Source of the DNA: Shewanella mangrovisoli
GTDB taxonomy: Bacteria > Pseudomonadota > Gammaproteobacteria > Enterobacterales > Shewanellaceae
Direction of reading: 5' to 3'
Assembly (NCBI RefSeq): GCF_019457635.1
Contig: NZ_CP080412.1
Coordinates: forward strand, 2,046,001 to 2,110,000
DNA length: 64,000 nucleotides
In this document: piece after piece, positions 31,810-41,040 of the stretch
How positions within the stretch are numbered: position 1 is the stretch's first letter
How the letters are laid out: each line of letters opens with the position of its first letter
The notes under the pieces: generated by a model
The model's input: only the letters and a program-made list of their open reading frames with translations
What the model was told of the DNA's origin: nothing
Databases searched by the model: none
Translations under genes and position numbers: made by a program

Positions 31810-33861
31810 ATGCGAAAACTCACTTTGGCTACATCCATTGCCACTGTTTTTGTCGGATTCTCGGCTTGGGCTGTACCACCCACGATTCAAATCAGCGAGT
31901 TACCCACTCTCAAGCAGGAAGCGCAGCATAAAGTGGCGAGTAAGCGAGTGACGGATTTATACACTCGTTCCCACTATCACAGATTCGCCTTAGACGATGC
32001 GTTTTCGGCGCAGATCTTCGACCGTTACCTGCAGCAACTCGATTACCGTCGTAATGTGCTGACGCAAGCCGATGTTGACAGTTTTAAGCCTTATACCAAT
32101 CAATTCGATGATATGTTGAGTTCGGGCGATCTTGACCCTGCCTACAAGATGTTTGATTTGGTGCAAAAGCGTCGCTACGAAGGCTTTGTGTACGCGCTTT
32201 CTCTGCTCGATAAAGAGATGGATTTCACCGTGCCAGGTGATGCCTACGAGTACGACAGAGAAGATGCGGCTTGGCCAAAAGATCAAGCCGAGATCAACGA
32301 GCTGTGGCGCCAACGTGTTAAATACGATGCGTTGAATCTGAAACTCACAGGCAAGAAATGGCCTGAAATCGTTGATATTCTGCAAAAGCGTTATAACAAC
32401 GCCATCAAGCGTCTGACCCAGACCAATAGCGAAGATGTGTTCCAAGCGGTGATGAATGCGTTTTCTCGCAGCATCGAGCCACACACTAGCTATTTATCGC
32501 CCCGTAATGCTGAGCGTTTCCAAATGGAAATGAACTTAAGCCTCGAAGGGATTGGTGCACAGTTACAGCTCGAAGACGATTACACTGTCATCAAGAGTTT
32601 GATTGCAGGCGGTCCTGCGGCCAGCAGTGAAAAGCTGTCACCGGAAGATAAGATTGTCGGTGTCGGCCAAGAAGGCGGTGAGATTGTTGATGTGATCGGC
32701 TGGCGATTAGACGATGTCGTCGATCTGATTAAAGGTCCTAAGGGCAGTAAAGTTGTATTACAGATTTTACCTAAGAAGGGCGGTTCTAACGCTAAGCCGT
32801 TTAATCTGACCTTAGTGCGCGATAAAATTCGTTTAGAAGACCGTGCCGCGACCTCAAAGATCATCGAGCCAAAAGACGGTGAATACGCCAACCGCAAAGT
32901 GGGCGTAATTCAAATTCCTGGTTTCTATATGAATTTATCCCAGGACGTCGAAAAAGAATTGGTGAAGTTAAATGAAGCCAAGGTTGAAGGCGTCGTTATC
33001 GACTTACGTGGTAATGGCGGCGGTGCGTTAACCGAAGCCGTGTTACTGACGGGACTCTTTATCGATATGGGCCCTGTTGTGCAAGTGCGTGATGCCGATG
33101 GTCGAGTGTCTGCCCACCGTGATAACGATGGCAAGACGACCTACGCAGGCCCGTTAACCATTATGGTTGACCGTTACAGTGCATCAGCCTCTGAGATTTT
33201 TGCCGCTGCCTTGCAAGATTACGACCGTGCGCTGATTGTCGGTGAGTCAAGCTTTGGTAAAGGCACTGTGCAGCAGCATAAGAGCCTAGGTCGTATCTAC
33301 GATATGTACGAGAAGCCGATTGGTCACGTACAGTACACGATCCAAAAGTTCTACCGTATCAACGGTGGCAGTACTCAGCTCAAGGGTGTAACCCCTAACA
33401 TTGCTTACCCAAGTGCGTTAGAGCCGGGTGAATACGGTGAAGCGGAAGAGAAGAATGCTCTCCCTTGGGACAAAGTGCCGATGGCGCAATACGGTACTCT
33501 CAACGACATCACTCCAGAATTAGTGGCCAGTTTAGAGAAAAAACACCTTGCCCGTATTCAGAACGATGTTGAGTTTAACTATATCAATCAAGATATTGCC
33601 GACTTTAAAAAGCATCATAAAGAGAAAACTGTCTCCTTAGTTGAGAGTGAGCGTATTGCCTCACGTGAAGCCGATGAGAAGAAAGTCCTCGATAGAACCA
33701 ACGAGCGTCGTGTTGCCCATGGTTTAGCCACGGTTAAATCGATGGAAGACATTAAAGATAAAGACGATGTTGAAGCACCGGATGCCTTCTTAGACGAAAC
33801 GGCCTATATCACCTTAGATATGGCGGATGCAAAAAAGCTGGCTAACGCTGGCACTAAATAG
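31810..33861 (+). CDS. prc: tail-specific periplasmic protease Prc
   Basis: Prc degrades proteins with non-polar C-termini in the periplasm and trims peptidoglycan enzymes such as MepS with the help of NlpI. A signal peptide (residues 1-20, ending SAWA) is followed by an N-terminal helical domain, a PDZ domain (GIGAQLQLEDDYTVIKSL) and the C-terminal-processing-peptidase core. The Ser/Lys dyad lies in SASASEIFAAAL near residue 458 and SFGKGTVQ near 482. ATG at 31810 is preceded by TTGs at 31804 and 31807 that are also possible. It is 683 aa (E. coli 682). Confidence 0.95.
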   Translation: MRKLTLATSIATVFVGFSAWAVPPTIQISELPTLKQEAQHKVASKRVTDLYTRSHYHRFALDDAFSAQIFDRYLQQLDYRRNVLTQADVDSFKPYTNQFDDMLSSGDLDPAYKMFDLVQKRRYEGFVYALSLLDKEMDFTVPGDAYEYDREDAAWPKDQAEINELWRQRVKYDALNLKLTGKKWPEIVDILQKRYNNAIKRLTQTNSEDVFQAVMNAFSRSIEPHTSYLSPRNAERFQMEMNLSLEGIGAQLQLEDDYTVIKSLIAGGPAASSEKLSPEDKIVGVGQEGGEIVDVIGWRLDDVVDLIKGPKGSKVVLQILPKKGGSNAKPFNLTLVRDKIRLEDRAATSKIIEPKDGEYANRKVGVIQIPGFYMNLSQDVEKELVKLNEAKVEGVVIDLRGNGGGALTEAVLLTGLFIDMGPVVQVRDADGRVSAHRDNDGKTTYAGPLTIMVDRYSASASEIFAAALQDYDRALIVGESSFGKGTVQQHKSLGRIYDMYEKPIGHVQYTIQKFYRINGGSTQLKGVTPNIAYPSALEPGEYGEAEEKNALPWDKVPMAQYGTLNDITPELVASLEKKHLARIQNDVEFNYINQDIADFKKHHKEKTVSLVESERIASREADEKKVLDRTNERRVAHGLATVKSMEDIKDKDDVEAPDAFLDETAYITLDMADAKKLANAGTK

Positions 33862-33890
33862 GCGGTTATCGCGCCTGTTTACCTTATCTT

Positions 33891-33914
33891 AAAACGCGCT
33901 TATGGCGCGTTTTT
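33891..33914 (+). terminator. intrinsic terminator after prc
   Basis: A nine-base stem, AAAACGCGC with GCGCGTTTT and a TTATG loop, is followed by T. It separates prc from pepN. Confidence 0.8.
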
Positions 33915-33946
33915 CTTATTTAGAACAAAGTGTTAAAGGGAACGAC

Positions 33947-36496
33947 ATGACACAAGCTCAAGCAAAATACCTTAAAGATTATCAAGCTCCCCAGTTCACG
34001 ATCGAAACCATTGATTTAGATTTTAATCTCGATGGTAAAAACACTCTGGTTAAAGCCGTTAGCAAAGTTAAACGCACTTCTTCCCACACCAATCCCTTAG
34101 TGCTCGATGGTGAAAGTTTGACCTTGGTGAGTGTGACCATTGATGGACAAGCGGCGACGTATCACGCAAGTGAAGGGCAGTTGTCCATCGAGACAAGCCT
34201 GAATGAATTTGAGTTGACCATCATCACCCAACTCGATCCCGAGGCTAACTCAAGCCTCGAAGGGCTCTATATGTCCGACGGCGCCTACTGTACTCAGTGC
34301 GAAGCCGAGGGCTTTAGACGTATCACTTACTTTCTCGACCGCCCCGATGTATTAGCCAAATACACAGTGCGAATCGAGGCCAATAAGCTGGCGTTTCCGT
34401 TCCTGCTCAGTAATGGCAACTTGATTGAAAAAGGCGAGCTCGATGGGGGGCGCCATTATGTGCGCTGGCAAGATCCCTTCCCAAAACCCGCCTATCTGTT
34501 TGCCTTAGTCGCTGGCGATTTCGATCTGCTGCAGGATGAGTTTATCACCCGTAGTCATCGCAAAGTGGTACTGCAGGTGTTTGTCGATAAAGGTAATTTA
34601 CACAAAGCGCACCATGCTATGGCGTCCCTGAAAAAGTCCATGGCTTGGGATGAGTCCCGTTTTGACCTCGAGTACGACTTAGATATCTACATGATAGTCG
34701 CCGTCGACTTTTTCAATATGGGGGCGATGGAAAACAAAGGCTTAAACATCTTTAATACCAAGTATGTGTTGGCCGATACCTTGACCGCAACCGACGAGGA
34801 TTACCACGGCATTGAATCTGTGGTCGGCCATGAGTATTTCCACAACTGGACGGGGAACCGCGTGACTTGCCGTGACTGGTTCCAATTAAGCCTCAAGGAA
34901 GGCTTAACCGTGTTTCGCGATCAGGAATTTAGTTCGGATCTAGGTTCGCGTGCCGTGAACCGAATTCACGCGATTAAAGTCATCAAAAACCAGCAGTTTG
35001 CTGAAGACTCAGGCCCAATGGCGCATCCGATCCGCCCCGAGTCTGTGATTGAGATGAATAATTTTTATACTGTTACTGTGTATAACAAGGGCGCCGAAGT
35101 TATTCGCATGATGCACACCCTGTTGGGTGAAGTCCATTTCCAAGCGGGGATGAAGTTATACTTCAAACGCCACGATGGCCAAGCCGTGACTTGCGATGAT
35201 TTTGTCGCGGCGATGGAAGATGCCAGTGGTATAGATTTAACGCAATTCCGTCTCTGGTATAGCCAAGCAGGCACGCCAATTGTCACCGCAAGTGACAGTT
35301 TTGATGCCGAGACTGGGACTTACCAGTTAACCCTCAAGCAAACCTTAGCGGGCTGTGCTTCACCTTTGCATATTCCCTTTAGCTTAGAGCTGTTAGATGA
35401 GAAAGGGCAGTCGCTGGTAAATCAAGTGCTTGATTTTACTCAAGCAGAGCAAGTCTTTACATTTGAAGGTATGCGCCATAAACCCGTGGCATCCTTACTA
35501 CAGGATTTCTCTGCACCGGTTAAATTACATTATCTCTTTGAAATCGATCAACTGGTGCATTTGATGCGCTTTGCCTCGAGTGAAGTGGCACGTTGGGAGG
35601 CGTCGGTTACGCTCGTGAGCCAAGCGATTTGGCAAAATGTGGCGCATTTACAGCAACATCACACCATGACCTTAGATGAGCGCGTGAAAGACAGTTTCAA
35701 AGGTGCCTTACTCGATGAGTTGTTAGATCAGGCGCTGATGGCGGAAATGTTAGCCATACCATCGGCCTCAGCTTTGATTGAGCAAACCGACACGGTCGAT
35801 TTAGATGCCTTAGCCCTAGCCCGCGAATTTGTGCTCACAGAGCTTGCCGCCTATTGTGAAGATGAATTAACGGCGCTGTATCGCTTATTGGTAAACCGTG
35901 ATTGCACAAAAGCGCGAGCGCTGAAAAACCAATGTCTTAACTGGTTGAGCCGAGTCAGTAGCGAGGCCGAAAGCTTTGTGGTTGAGCAGTTTGATAAGGC
36001 AGCCAATATGACTGACTCACTCGGCGCATTAAGTGCGGCGAATGTCGGCTCGTTACCTTGCCGCGCACATTTGATGGCAATGTTTGAAGCCCGCTGGCGC
36101 GATACGCCGCTGGTGATGGACAAATGGTTTATGCTGCAGGCGACCCATGATGTGGAAGGGGTGATTGATAGCTTGCGTCAATTACAGCAGCACGCGAGCT
36201 TTAGCATGAGCAATCCTAACCGCGTGCGTTCACTGATTGGCAGTTTCGCGGCCGGGAATATTTATCAGTTCCACCGCGCCGATGGCAAAGGTTACGAATT
36301 TTTAACTGAATGCCTTATCAGCTTAAATAAACTCAACCCGCAGGTTGCAGCGCGTATGGTGACGCCACTCATTCAATTCAGTAAGTTTGATGCGGCGCGT
36401 CAGGCCAAGATCAAGGCTTGTTTAACGCGATTACTGGCATTACCAGAGCTTTCAAAGGACTTATTTGAGAAAGTATCTAAAGCCTTAGCGCAATAA
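33947..36496 (+). CDS. pepN: aminopeptidase N
   Basis: PepN is a cytoplasmic M1 zinc aminopeptidase of broad specificity, acting late in protein turnover downstream of ATP-dependent proteases. The exopeptidase GAMEN motif (MGAMENKG) lies near residue 259 and the zinc site HEYFH near 295, with the third ligand Glu in LKEGLTVF. I chose the ATG at 33947 (849 aa, MTQAQAKYLK), with AAAGGGA five bases upstream; an in-frame start at 33902 overlaps the prc terminator. A terminator hairpin follows at 36507. Confidence 0.96.
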   Translation: MTQAQAKYLKDYQAPQFTIETIDLDFNLDGKNTLVKAVSKVKRTSSHTNPLVLDGESLTLVSVTIDGQAATYHASEGQLSIETSLNEFELTIITQLDPEANSSLEGLYMSDGAYCTQCEAEGFRRITYFLDRPDVLAKYTVRIEANKLAFPFLLSNGNLIEKGELDGGRHYVRWQDPFPKPAYLFALVAGDFDLLQDEFITRSHRKVVLQVFVDKGNLHKAHHAMASLKKSMAWDESRFDLEYDLDIYMIVAVDFFNMGAMENKGLNIFNTKYVLADTLTATDEDYHGIESVVGHEYFHNWTGNRVTCRDWFQLSLKEGLTVFRDQEFSSDLGSRAVNRIHAIKVIKNQQFAEDSGPMAHPIRPESVIEMNNFYTVTVYNKGAEVIRMMHTLLGEVHFQAGMKLYFKRHDGQAVTCDDFVAAMEDASGIDLTQFRLWYSQAGTPIVTASDSFDAETGTYQLTLKQTLAGCASPLHIPFSLELLDEKGQSLVNQVLDFTQAEQVFTFEGMRHKPVASLLQDFSAPVKLHYLFEIDQLVHLMRFASSEVARWEASVTLVSQAIWQNVAHLQQHHTMTLDERVKDSFKGALLDELLDQALMAEMLAIPSASALIEQTDTVDLDALALAREFVLTELAAYCEDELTALYRLLVNRDCTKARALKNQCLNWLSRVSSEAESFVVEQFDKAANMTDSLGALSAANVGSLPCRAHLMAMFEARWRDTPLVMDKWFMLQATHDVEGVIDSLRQLQQHASFSMSNPNRVRSLIGSFAAGNIYQFHRADGKGYEFLTECLISLNKLNPQVAARMVTPLIQFSKFDAARQAKIKACLTRLLALPELSKDLFEKVSKALAQ

Positions 36497-36506
36497 GAGT
36501 TGGGCG

Positions 36507-36533
36507 AGGGCAGCGCTTTGCTGCCCTTATTTT
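36507..36533 (+). terminator. intrinsic terminator after pepN
   Basis: The stem AGGGCAGC/GCTGCCCT around GCTTT-type loop bases is followed by TATTTTT. It lies 11 bases after the pepN stop. Confidence 0.85.
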
Positions 36534-37011
36534 TCAAGCGGCTTGCCGCGCCAGGTTGCAAACTGCTGGATATTTTGTAGCTTGATGTCGTGCGTCTTAA
36601 ACTGAGAGTCTTTGATTTAGATGCTAAACACATAGAGGCTCTCAATGTTGAGCTCTAGGAAAAATGCCTTAGAAGTAGAGCTTTATAAATGTCTGTCCTA
36701 GGTGTTTGTTCCTTGAAATGAGCACTCTGTACTCCTTTTTAAACCCCTGTGGAAATTGCGCTCTTTTGGATAGATGCACAGTCAGTGGCATACCTTAGTC
36801 ATACTCTTTTGCTCGTTAAGTTAAACCTAAGGAAAGCCGCTTTATACTGGGGAGTCTAAGATTTTGCTGTTACGCAGCGCTGTAGCGGTTAGATTGTGAG
36901 TTACTGTAAGTCCTTATAGTTTATTTACTTTTTGACGAGTCTAATGATGTCACGCATTTTCGCCATAAAGCCTGCTTGGTTCAGCAGGCGCAGATTATTT
37001 TGAGTATCAAT
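36534..37011 (+). other. intergenic region between pepN and the DUF2835 gene
   Basis: This 478-bp stretch has no convincing gene. A 7-bp perfect hairpin, GCCTGCT with AGCAGGC, lies at 36970-36989, about 22 bases before the downstream ATG. A TATACT that could be a -10 element lies at 36844-36849. No RNA gene or repeat was recognised. Confidence 0.4.
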
Positions 37012-37230
37012 ATGGAATTGTATTTTAAGCTAAACCTAAGCTATCGAGAGTTTTTGCCTTACTACCAAGGCCTTGCCGATAAGGTTGAAGTGCGTGAACG
37101 TCAGGGGCGGATCCTCTGGATTAATGGCCGACATTTTAGGCGTTTTTTAACCGATAACGGTATCCATGGACAGTTCAAACTGGTGCTTGATGATAAAGGG
37201 CAATTTGTGTCGCTGGAGCAGTTAGCCTAA
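37012..37230 (+). CDS. DUF2835 family small protein
   Basis: This 72-aa protein begins MELYFKLNLSYREFLPYYQG and contains VEVRERQGRILWINGRHFRRF, which matches the DUF2835 (PF11197) type found in marine gammaproteobacteria. It is basic and soluble-looking with no transmembrane segment. No function is known. I chose the ATG at 37012 because the family starts there; an upstream in-frame start at 36976 would run through a hairpin. Only a weak GAG precedes it as ribosome binding site. Confidence 0.75.
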   Translation: MELYFKLNLSYREFLPYYQGLADKVEVRERQGRILWINGRHFRRFLTDNGIHGQFKLVLDDKGQFVSLEQLA

Positions 37231-37565
37231 TAAATTGTTGATTTTTATTTAGAGCAATTACTTTAAACGGTCGACTAATTACAATCGCGTAAATATGATA
37301 TTTTCTTTGTAATTATGTTAATGAAATATAAAGTTTTTTACCTGCTTTTTCCCACGCTTTTTAATCTGCTGCTTTTCTAATTTAAATCCCATTGCCGTAG
37401 TAGATGACATAAATGTGTCTACGTGCTTAATTCTTTAGAAAATTTTCTCTAACTGTGCCTTGCTCATGGGGATTAATTGCTGTAACAATGATGTTACCTG
37501 TGAGCTAACAAGATGTTGGTTGTAATTCCAAGAACAAAGAATCCAGCAGGGTACGGAGAGCTAAA
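37231..37565 (+). other. upstream region of the DUF1302 gene cluster
   Basis: This 335-bp AT-rich region probably holds the promoter of the four-gene envelope cluster. It contains an inverted repeat GTAAC-N6-GTTAC at 37482-37497 and GGAG before the ATG at 37566. I could not assign a specific regulator. There is no open reading frame of note. Confidence 0.4.
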
Positions 37566-39608
37566 ATGAAAATTGTTAAAAAAAGTTTTAACAAGTCGGC
37601 GCTTGCTTTGGGGGTGGCGTCGGCATTGAGTTTATTGATGGTGTCGAATGTTAATGCGGTTGCGTTCGATTGGGGGGAGATAAAAGGGACTTTTGACTCG
37701 ACTTGGACTGCGGGTGCCAGTTGGCGTGTCGGGGAGCGCGATTGGGACGGACAAATTGGTAAGGTAAACCAGCCGCAGTTTGATTGGTCAAATTACTCCG
37801 CATTTGGCAATACCAAGTACACTTCTGCTGAGATTTGGGCACAACCTGGTTCTTACTCTAGCAACAACGATTTAAGTAATTTACTTTATTCTCAAGGTGA
37901 TACTACATCTGAAATCGTTAAAGGATTGCACGAGTTATCCCTTAAGTATGAGAACTATGGTCTGTTCGTTCGTGGCATGTACTTCTACGATCGCAAGCTA
38001 AACGATGGTAATTACGACTACAATGACCCATTAACCGGGAAAGAATACGATCCTTGCCGCGACAGCAAAGCTTCCGAAGTGCAATGTAAGGACATCCGTC
38101 TGCTGGATGCCTTCGTATATGCGAATTTTGATTTAAACGATGGTGCTAACCCGCTTTCTATCCGTGTCGGTAACCAAGTGGTTTCTTGGGGTGAAAGTAC
38201 GCTGATCGCCCACGGTATTGGTGAAATCAACCCCGTCGATTTGAACATCCTGAACGCGCCTGGCGCGGAACTTAAAGAAGCCTTCCGTCCTCAGGGTATG
38301 GTGTGGGCCTCATTGGGGATCACCGAAAACTTATCGGTAGAAGGTTTCTATCAATATGACTGGGAACCTGTATGGATCCCAACCCCTGGTTCGATTTTTG
38401 CGACTAACGATTTCGCCGGTTACGGTGGTTATAACCAGAACGCGCAATTAGGCTTTAACGCTAACCCAGACATCAATTTAGACTTCTTGACGCAGGAATA
38501 TCAGAAACTCGCTGGCATGATCGCCAGTGGTCAAACGATTCCTACACAGCAATTGGTGGCGATGGCACTGGCTTATCCCACTAAAGTGACGTTAGTTCAA
38601 GATGAGCAAGCGCCAAGCAACGGTGGCCAATATGGTATCAAGCTAGGTTATTACGCCCCTGAGTTAGGCGATACCGAGTTTGGTTTCTACTTTATGAACT
38701 ACCACAGTCGTCGTCCACTGATCAGCGGTACCGCCGCCGACTTTAGCACTGGCGCATTGTTGTCTGACCTTGCGGTACTCGGCCAAAACGCGAGTGATAT
38801 TAACCGTGAACTGTTGCTCAGCTTAAAGAGCTTCTCTAAGGCGCAAATTGTTTATCCTGAAGACATTAAACTCTATGGCTTTAGCTTTAACACCTCACTG
38901 GGTGATACCTCAGTCGGCGCTGAAATCGCTCATCGCCAAGACGAACCGCTGCAAATCGATGACGTAGAACTGCTGTTTGCGGGTATGCCACAACAGTTAG
39001 CCAACGCGGGTATTCGCCCCGATTTCGACGGCATTTCACAGATTGATGGCGTACAACCTGGCGAAACCGTTGACGGTTTTATTCGCCTCGATACCACTCA
39101 AGCGCAAGTCACTTTCACGCATTTATTCGGCCCTACCTTGGGATTGGATAACCTGACGATGTTGGCGGAAGTCGGCGGGGTATGGATCCATGATATGCCA
39201 GGTTTTGATGAACTGCGTCTCAATGGCCCAGGTACCGCGCGTTCTGGCGGTAACCCCGATATGCCTGGCATTATCCAAGCCTTACACAATGGTCCAGAAA
39301 CCAACCCATTCCCAACGGATTTCGCGTGGGGATACCGTCTGGTGGCCAAAGCGGACTTTAACAACTTGTTTGCGGGCGTGAACATGTCTCCTCGGTTGAT
39401 TTTCTCACACGATGTCGACGGTATTACGCCTGATCCTATGTTCCTCTTTACCGAAGGACGTAAGTCAGTGGCCTTGGGTCTGAATTTTGAATACCAAAAC
39501 CGTTGGGGCGCAGACTTATCCTACAACAACTTCTTTGGCGGTGTAGGAACAACCAACGCGATGTCAGATCGTGATTATATTTCTTTCAATATCAAGTATT
39601 CGATCTAA
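37566..39608 (+). CDS. DUF1302 outer-membrane-like protein
   Basis: This 680-aa exported protein has a signal peptide ending around residue 32 (SNVNA). The mature part opens with FDWGEIKGTFDSTWTAGASW and is rich in alternating aromatic and polar residues, as in beta-barrels. The pattern VVSWGESTLIAHGIGEINPV and the DUF1302 architecture support an outer-membrane channel or porin-like protein, although no substrate is proven for the family. It leads a cluster with a DUF1329 protein (12-bp gap), a YCF48-like protein and an MMPL transporter. GGAG lies upstream of the ATG. Confidence 0.82.
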   Translation: MKIVKKSFNKSALALGVASALSLLMVSNVNAVAFDWGEIKGTFDSTWTAGASWRVGERDWDGQIGKVNQPQFDWSNYSAFGNTKYTSAEIWAQPGSYSSNNDLSNLLYSQGDTTSEIVKGLHELSLKYENYGLFVRGMYFYDRKLNDGNYDYNDPLTGKEYDPCRDSKASEVQCKDIRLLDAFVYANFDLNDGANPLSIRVGNQVVSWGESTLIAHGIGEINPVDLNILNAPGAELKEAFRPQGMVWASLGITENLSVEGFYQYDWEPVWIPTPGSIFATNDFAGYGGYNQNAQLGFNANPDINLDFLTQEYQKLAGMIASGQTIPTQQLVAMALAYPTKVTLVQDEQAPSNGGQYGIKLGYYAPELGDTEFGFYFMNYHSRRPLISGTAADFSTGALLSDLAVLGQNASDINRELLLSLKSFSKAQIVYPEDIKLYGFSFNTSLGDTSVGAEIAHRQDEPLQIDDVELLFAGMPQQLANAGIRPDFDGISQIDGVQPGETVDGFIRLDTTQAQVTFTHLFGPTLGLDNLTMLAEVGGVWIHDMPGFDELRLNGPGTARSGGNPDMPGIIQALHNGPETNPFPTDFAWGYRLVAKADFNNLFAGVNMSPRLIFSHDVDGITPDPMFLFTEGRKSVALGLNFEYQNRWGADLSYNNFFGGVGTTNAMSDRDYISFNIKYSI

Positions 39609-39620
39609 AGGACTATAACA

Positions 39621-40985
39621 ATGAAGAAACTGTCGATATTGGCAAGCGCCGTGATGATGGCCCTTGTAGCACCTGTAGCGATGGCAAAGGTATCTGAAGC
39701 CGACGCCGCTAAATTGGGTAACGAATTAACGCCATTAGGCGCAGAAAAAGCCGGCAATGCCGATGGCTCTATTCCCGCTTGGGATGGCGGTATTACTAAG
39801 CCAGTTGCTGGATACTCTAAGGGGATGCATCACCCCGATCCTTTCCCTGAGGATAAAATTGAATTCACTATTACCAATGCGAACAAAGCCCAATACAAGG
39901 ATTTCTTGACCCCGGGTCAAATGAAACTGTTTGAGCTTTACCCTGATACTTACAAGATGAATGTGTACAAAACGCGCCGCAGCGCATCAGTGCCACAATT
40001 TGTTTATGATGCGACCAAAGCCAACGCCACTCGCGCTGAATTAGTTGCACAGGGTAATGGTATCTCGGGCGCATCGATTGGTATTCCATTCCCAATCCCT
40101 GCCAATGGCTTAGAAGCGATTTGGAACCATATTCTGCGCTTCCGTGGTGTGGATGTTGAAACTTCACGTAGCCAAGCGGCACCGACGGCCGATGGCAGCT
40201 ACACCTTAGTGGAAACCGCTGAGGAGATTCGTTTTGAATATTCTCGCCCCGAAATCACCCTTGACCAGTTAAAGGCCAGCAACACGCTGTTCTACTTTAA
40301 ACAAGTGGTGACTCAGCCAGCTCGCTTAGCAGGTACGGCACTGTTAGTGAAAGAAACCATGGACCAAGAGGCGCTGCCACGCCAAGCATGGACCTATAAC
40401 ACGGGTCAGCGCCGCGTTCGTAAAGCACCCAACGTTGCCTTTGATACTCCGGGTACCGTATCCGATGGTTTGCGCACCACAGACGATTTCGACATGTTTA
40501 ACGGCTCACCTGTGCGTTATAACTGGGAGCTTGTGGGCAAGAAGGAAATCTATATTCCATACAACGACTACAAATTGCACTCAGACAAGCTGAAATATGA
40601 CCAGATTTTAAAACCCGGTCATATCAATCCTGAGTTTGTTCGTTGGGAAAAACACCGCGTATGGGAAGTGAAGGCGACCTTAAAAGACGGTATGCGCCAC
40701 ATCTACAAAACCCGTGTGATGTATCTTGACGAAGACTCATGGCAAGTCTCGATTGCCGATCTGTATGACAACCGTGATGAACTCTACCGTGTGGCGGTTG
40801 CCCACGGCTTGAACTACTACGAAGTCCCAACCCAGTGGGATACCTTAGAAGTGTTCCACGACCTACAGTCCCGTCGTTATTTGGCCATGGGCTTAGACAA
40901 CCAGAGTGGGATGTATAACTTCGATGCCAAGTTGAGTGAAGCAAACTTCACCCCAGACGCGCTGCGTCGCGAAGGTATCCGTTAA
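39621..40985 (+). CDS. DUF1329 periplasmic/outer-membrane-associated protein
   Basis: This 454-aa protein has a clear signal peptide (residues 1-22, ending VAMA) and the DUF1329 pattern (LGNELTPLGAEKAGNADGSI; PAWDGGITKP). No lipobox is visible. DUF1329 genes regularly stand beside DUF1302 genes. I infer a soluble or membrane-peripheral partner that handles a hydrophobic cargo in the envelope; the biochemical function is unknown. A GC-rich hairpin 15 bases after its stop may reduce expression of the two downstream genes. Confidence 0.82.
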   Translation: MKKLSILASAVMMALVAPVAMAKVSEADAAKLGNELTPLGAEKAGNADGSIPAWDGGITKPVAGYSKGMHHPDPFPEDKIEFTITNANKAQYKDFLTPGQMKLFELYPDTYKMNVYKTRRSASVPQFVYDATKANATRAELVAQGNGISGASIGIPFPIPANGLEAIWNHILRFRGVDVETSRSQAAPTADGSYTLVETAEEIRFEYSRPEITLDQLKASNTLFYFKQVVTQPARLAGTALLVKETMDQEALPRQAWTYNTGQRRVRKAPNVAFDTPGTVSDGLRTTDDFDMFNGSPVRYNWELVGKKEIYIPYNDYKLHSDKLKYDQILKPGHINPEFVRWEKHRVWEVKATLKDGMRHIYKTRVMYLDEDSWQVSIADLYDNRDELYRVAVAHGLNYYEVPTQWDTLEVFHDLQSRRYLAMGLDNQSGMYNFDAKLSEANFTPDALRREGIR

Positions 40986-41000
40986 TCAGCCACGGTATAA

Positions 41001-41019
41001 AGGGGCGCTAAGCGCCCCT
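41001..41019 (+). terminator. hairpin between the DUF1329 and YCF48-like genes (possible attenuator)
   Basis: A perfect 8-bp stem, AGGGGCGC with GCGCCCCT around TAA, lies in the 55-bp gap inside the cluster. The T-run after it is poor (CATTAGTTT), so it may stabilise the upstream mRNA or attenuate, more than fully terminate. Confidence 0.55.
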
Positions 41020-41040
41020 CATTAGTTTAAGGAAGTTTGT

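Noticed and set aside
31990..32484. 164-codon minus-strand frame within prc
   Set aside because: It lies opposite the conserved N-terminal domain of Prc and has no family resemblance.
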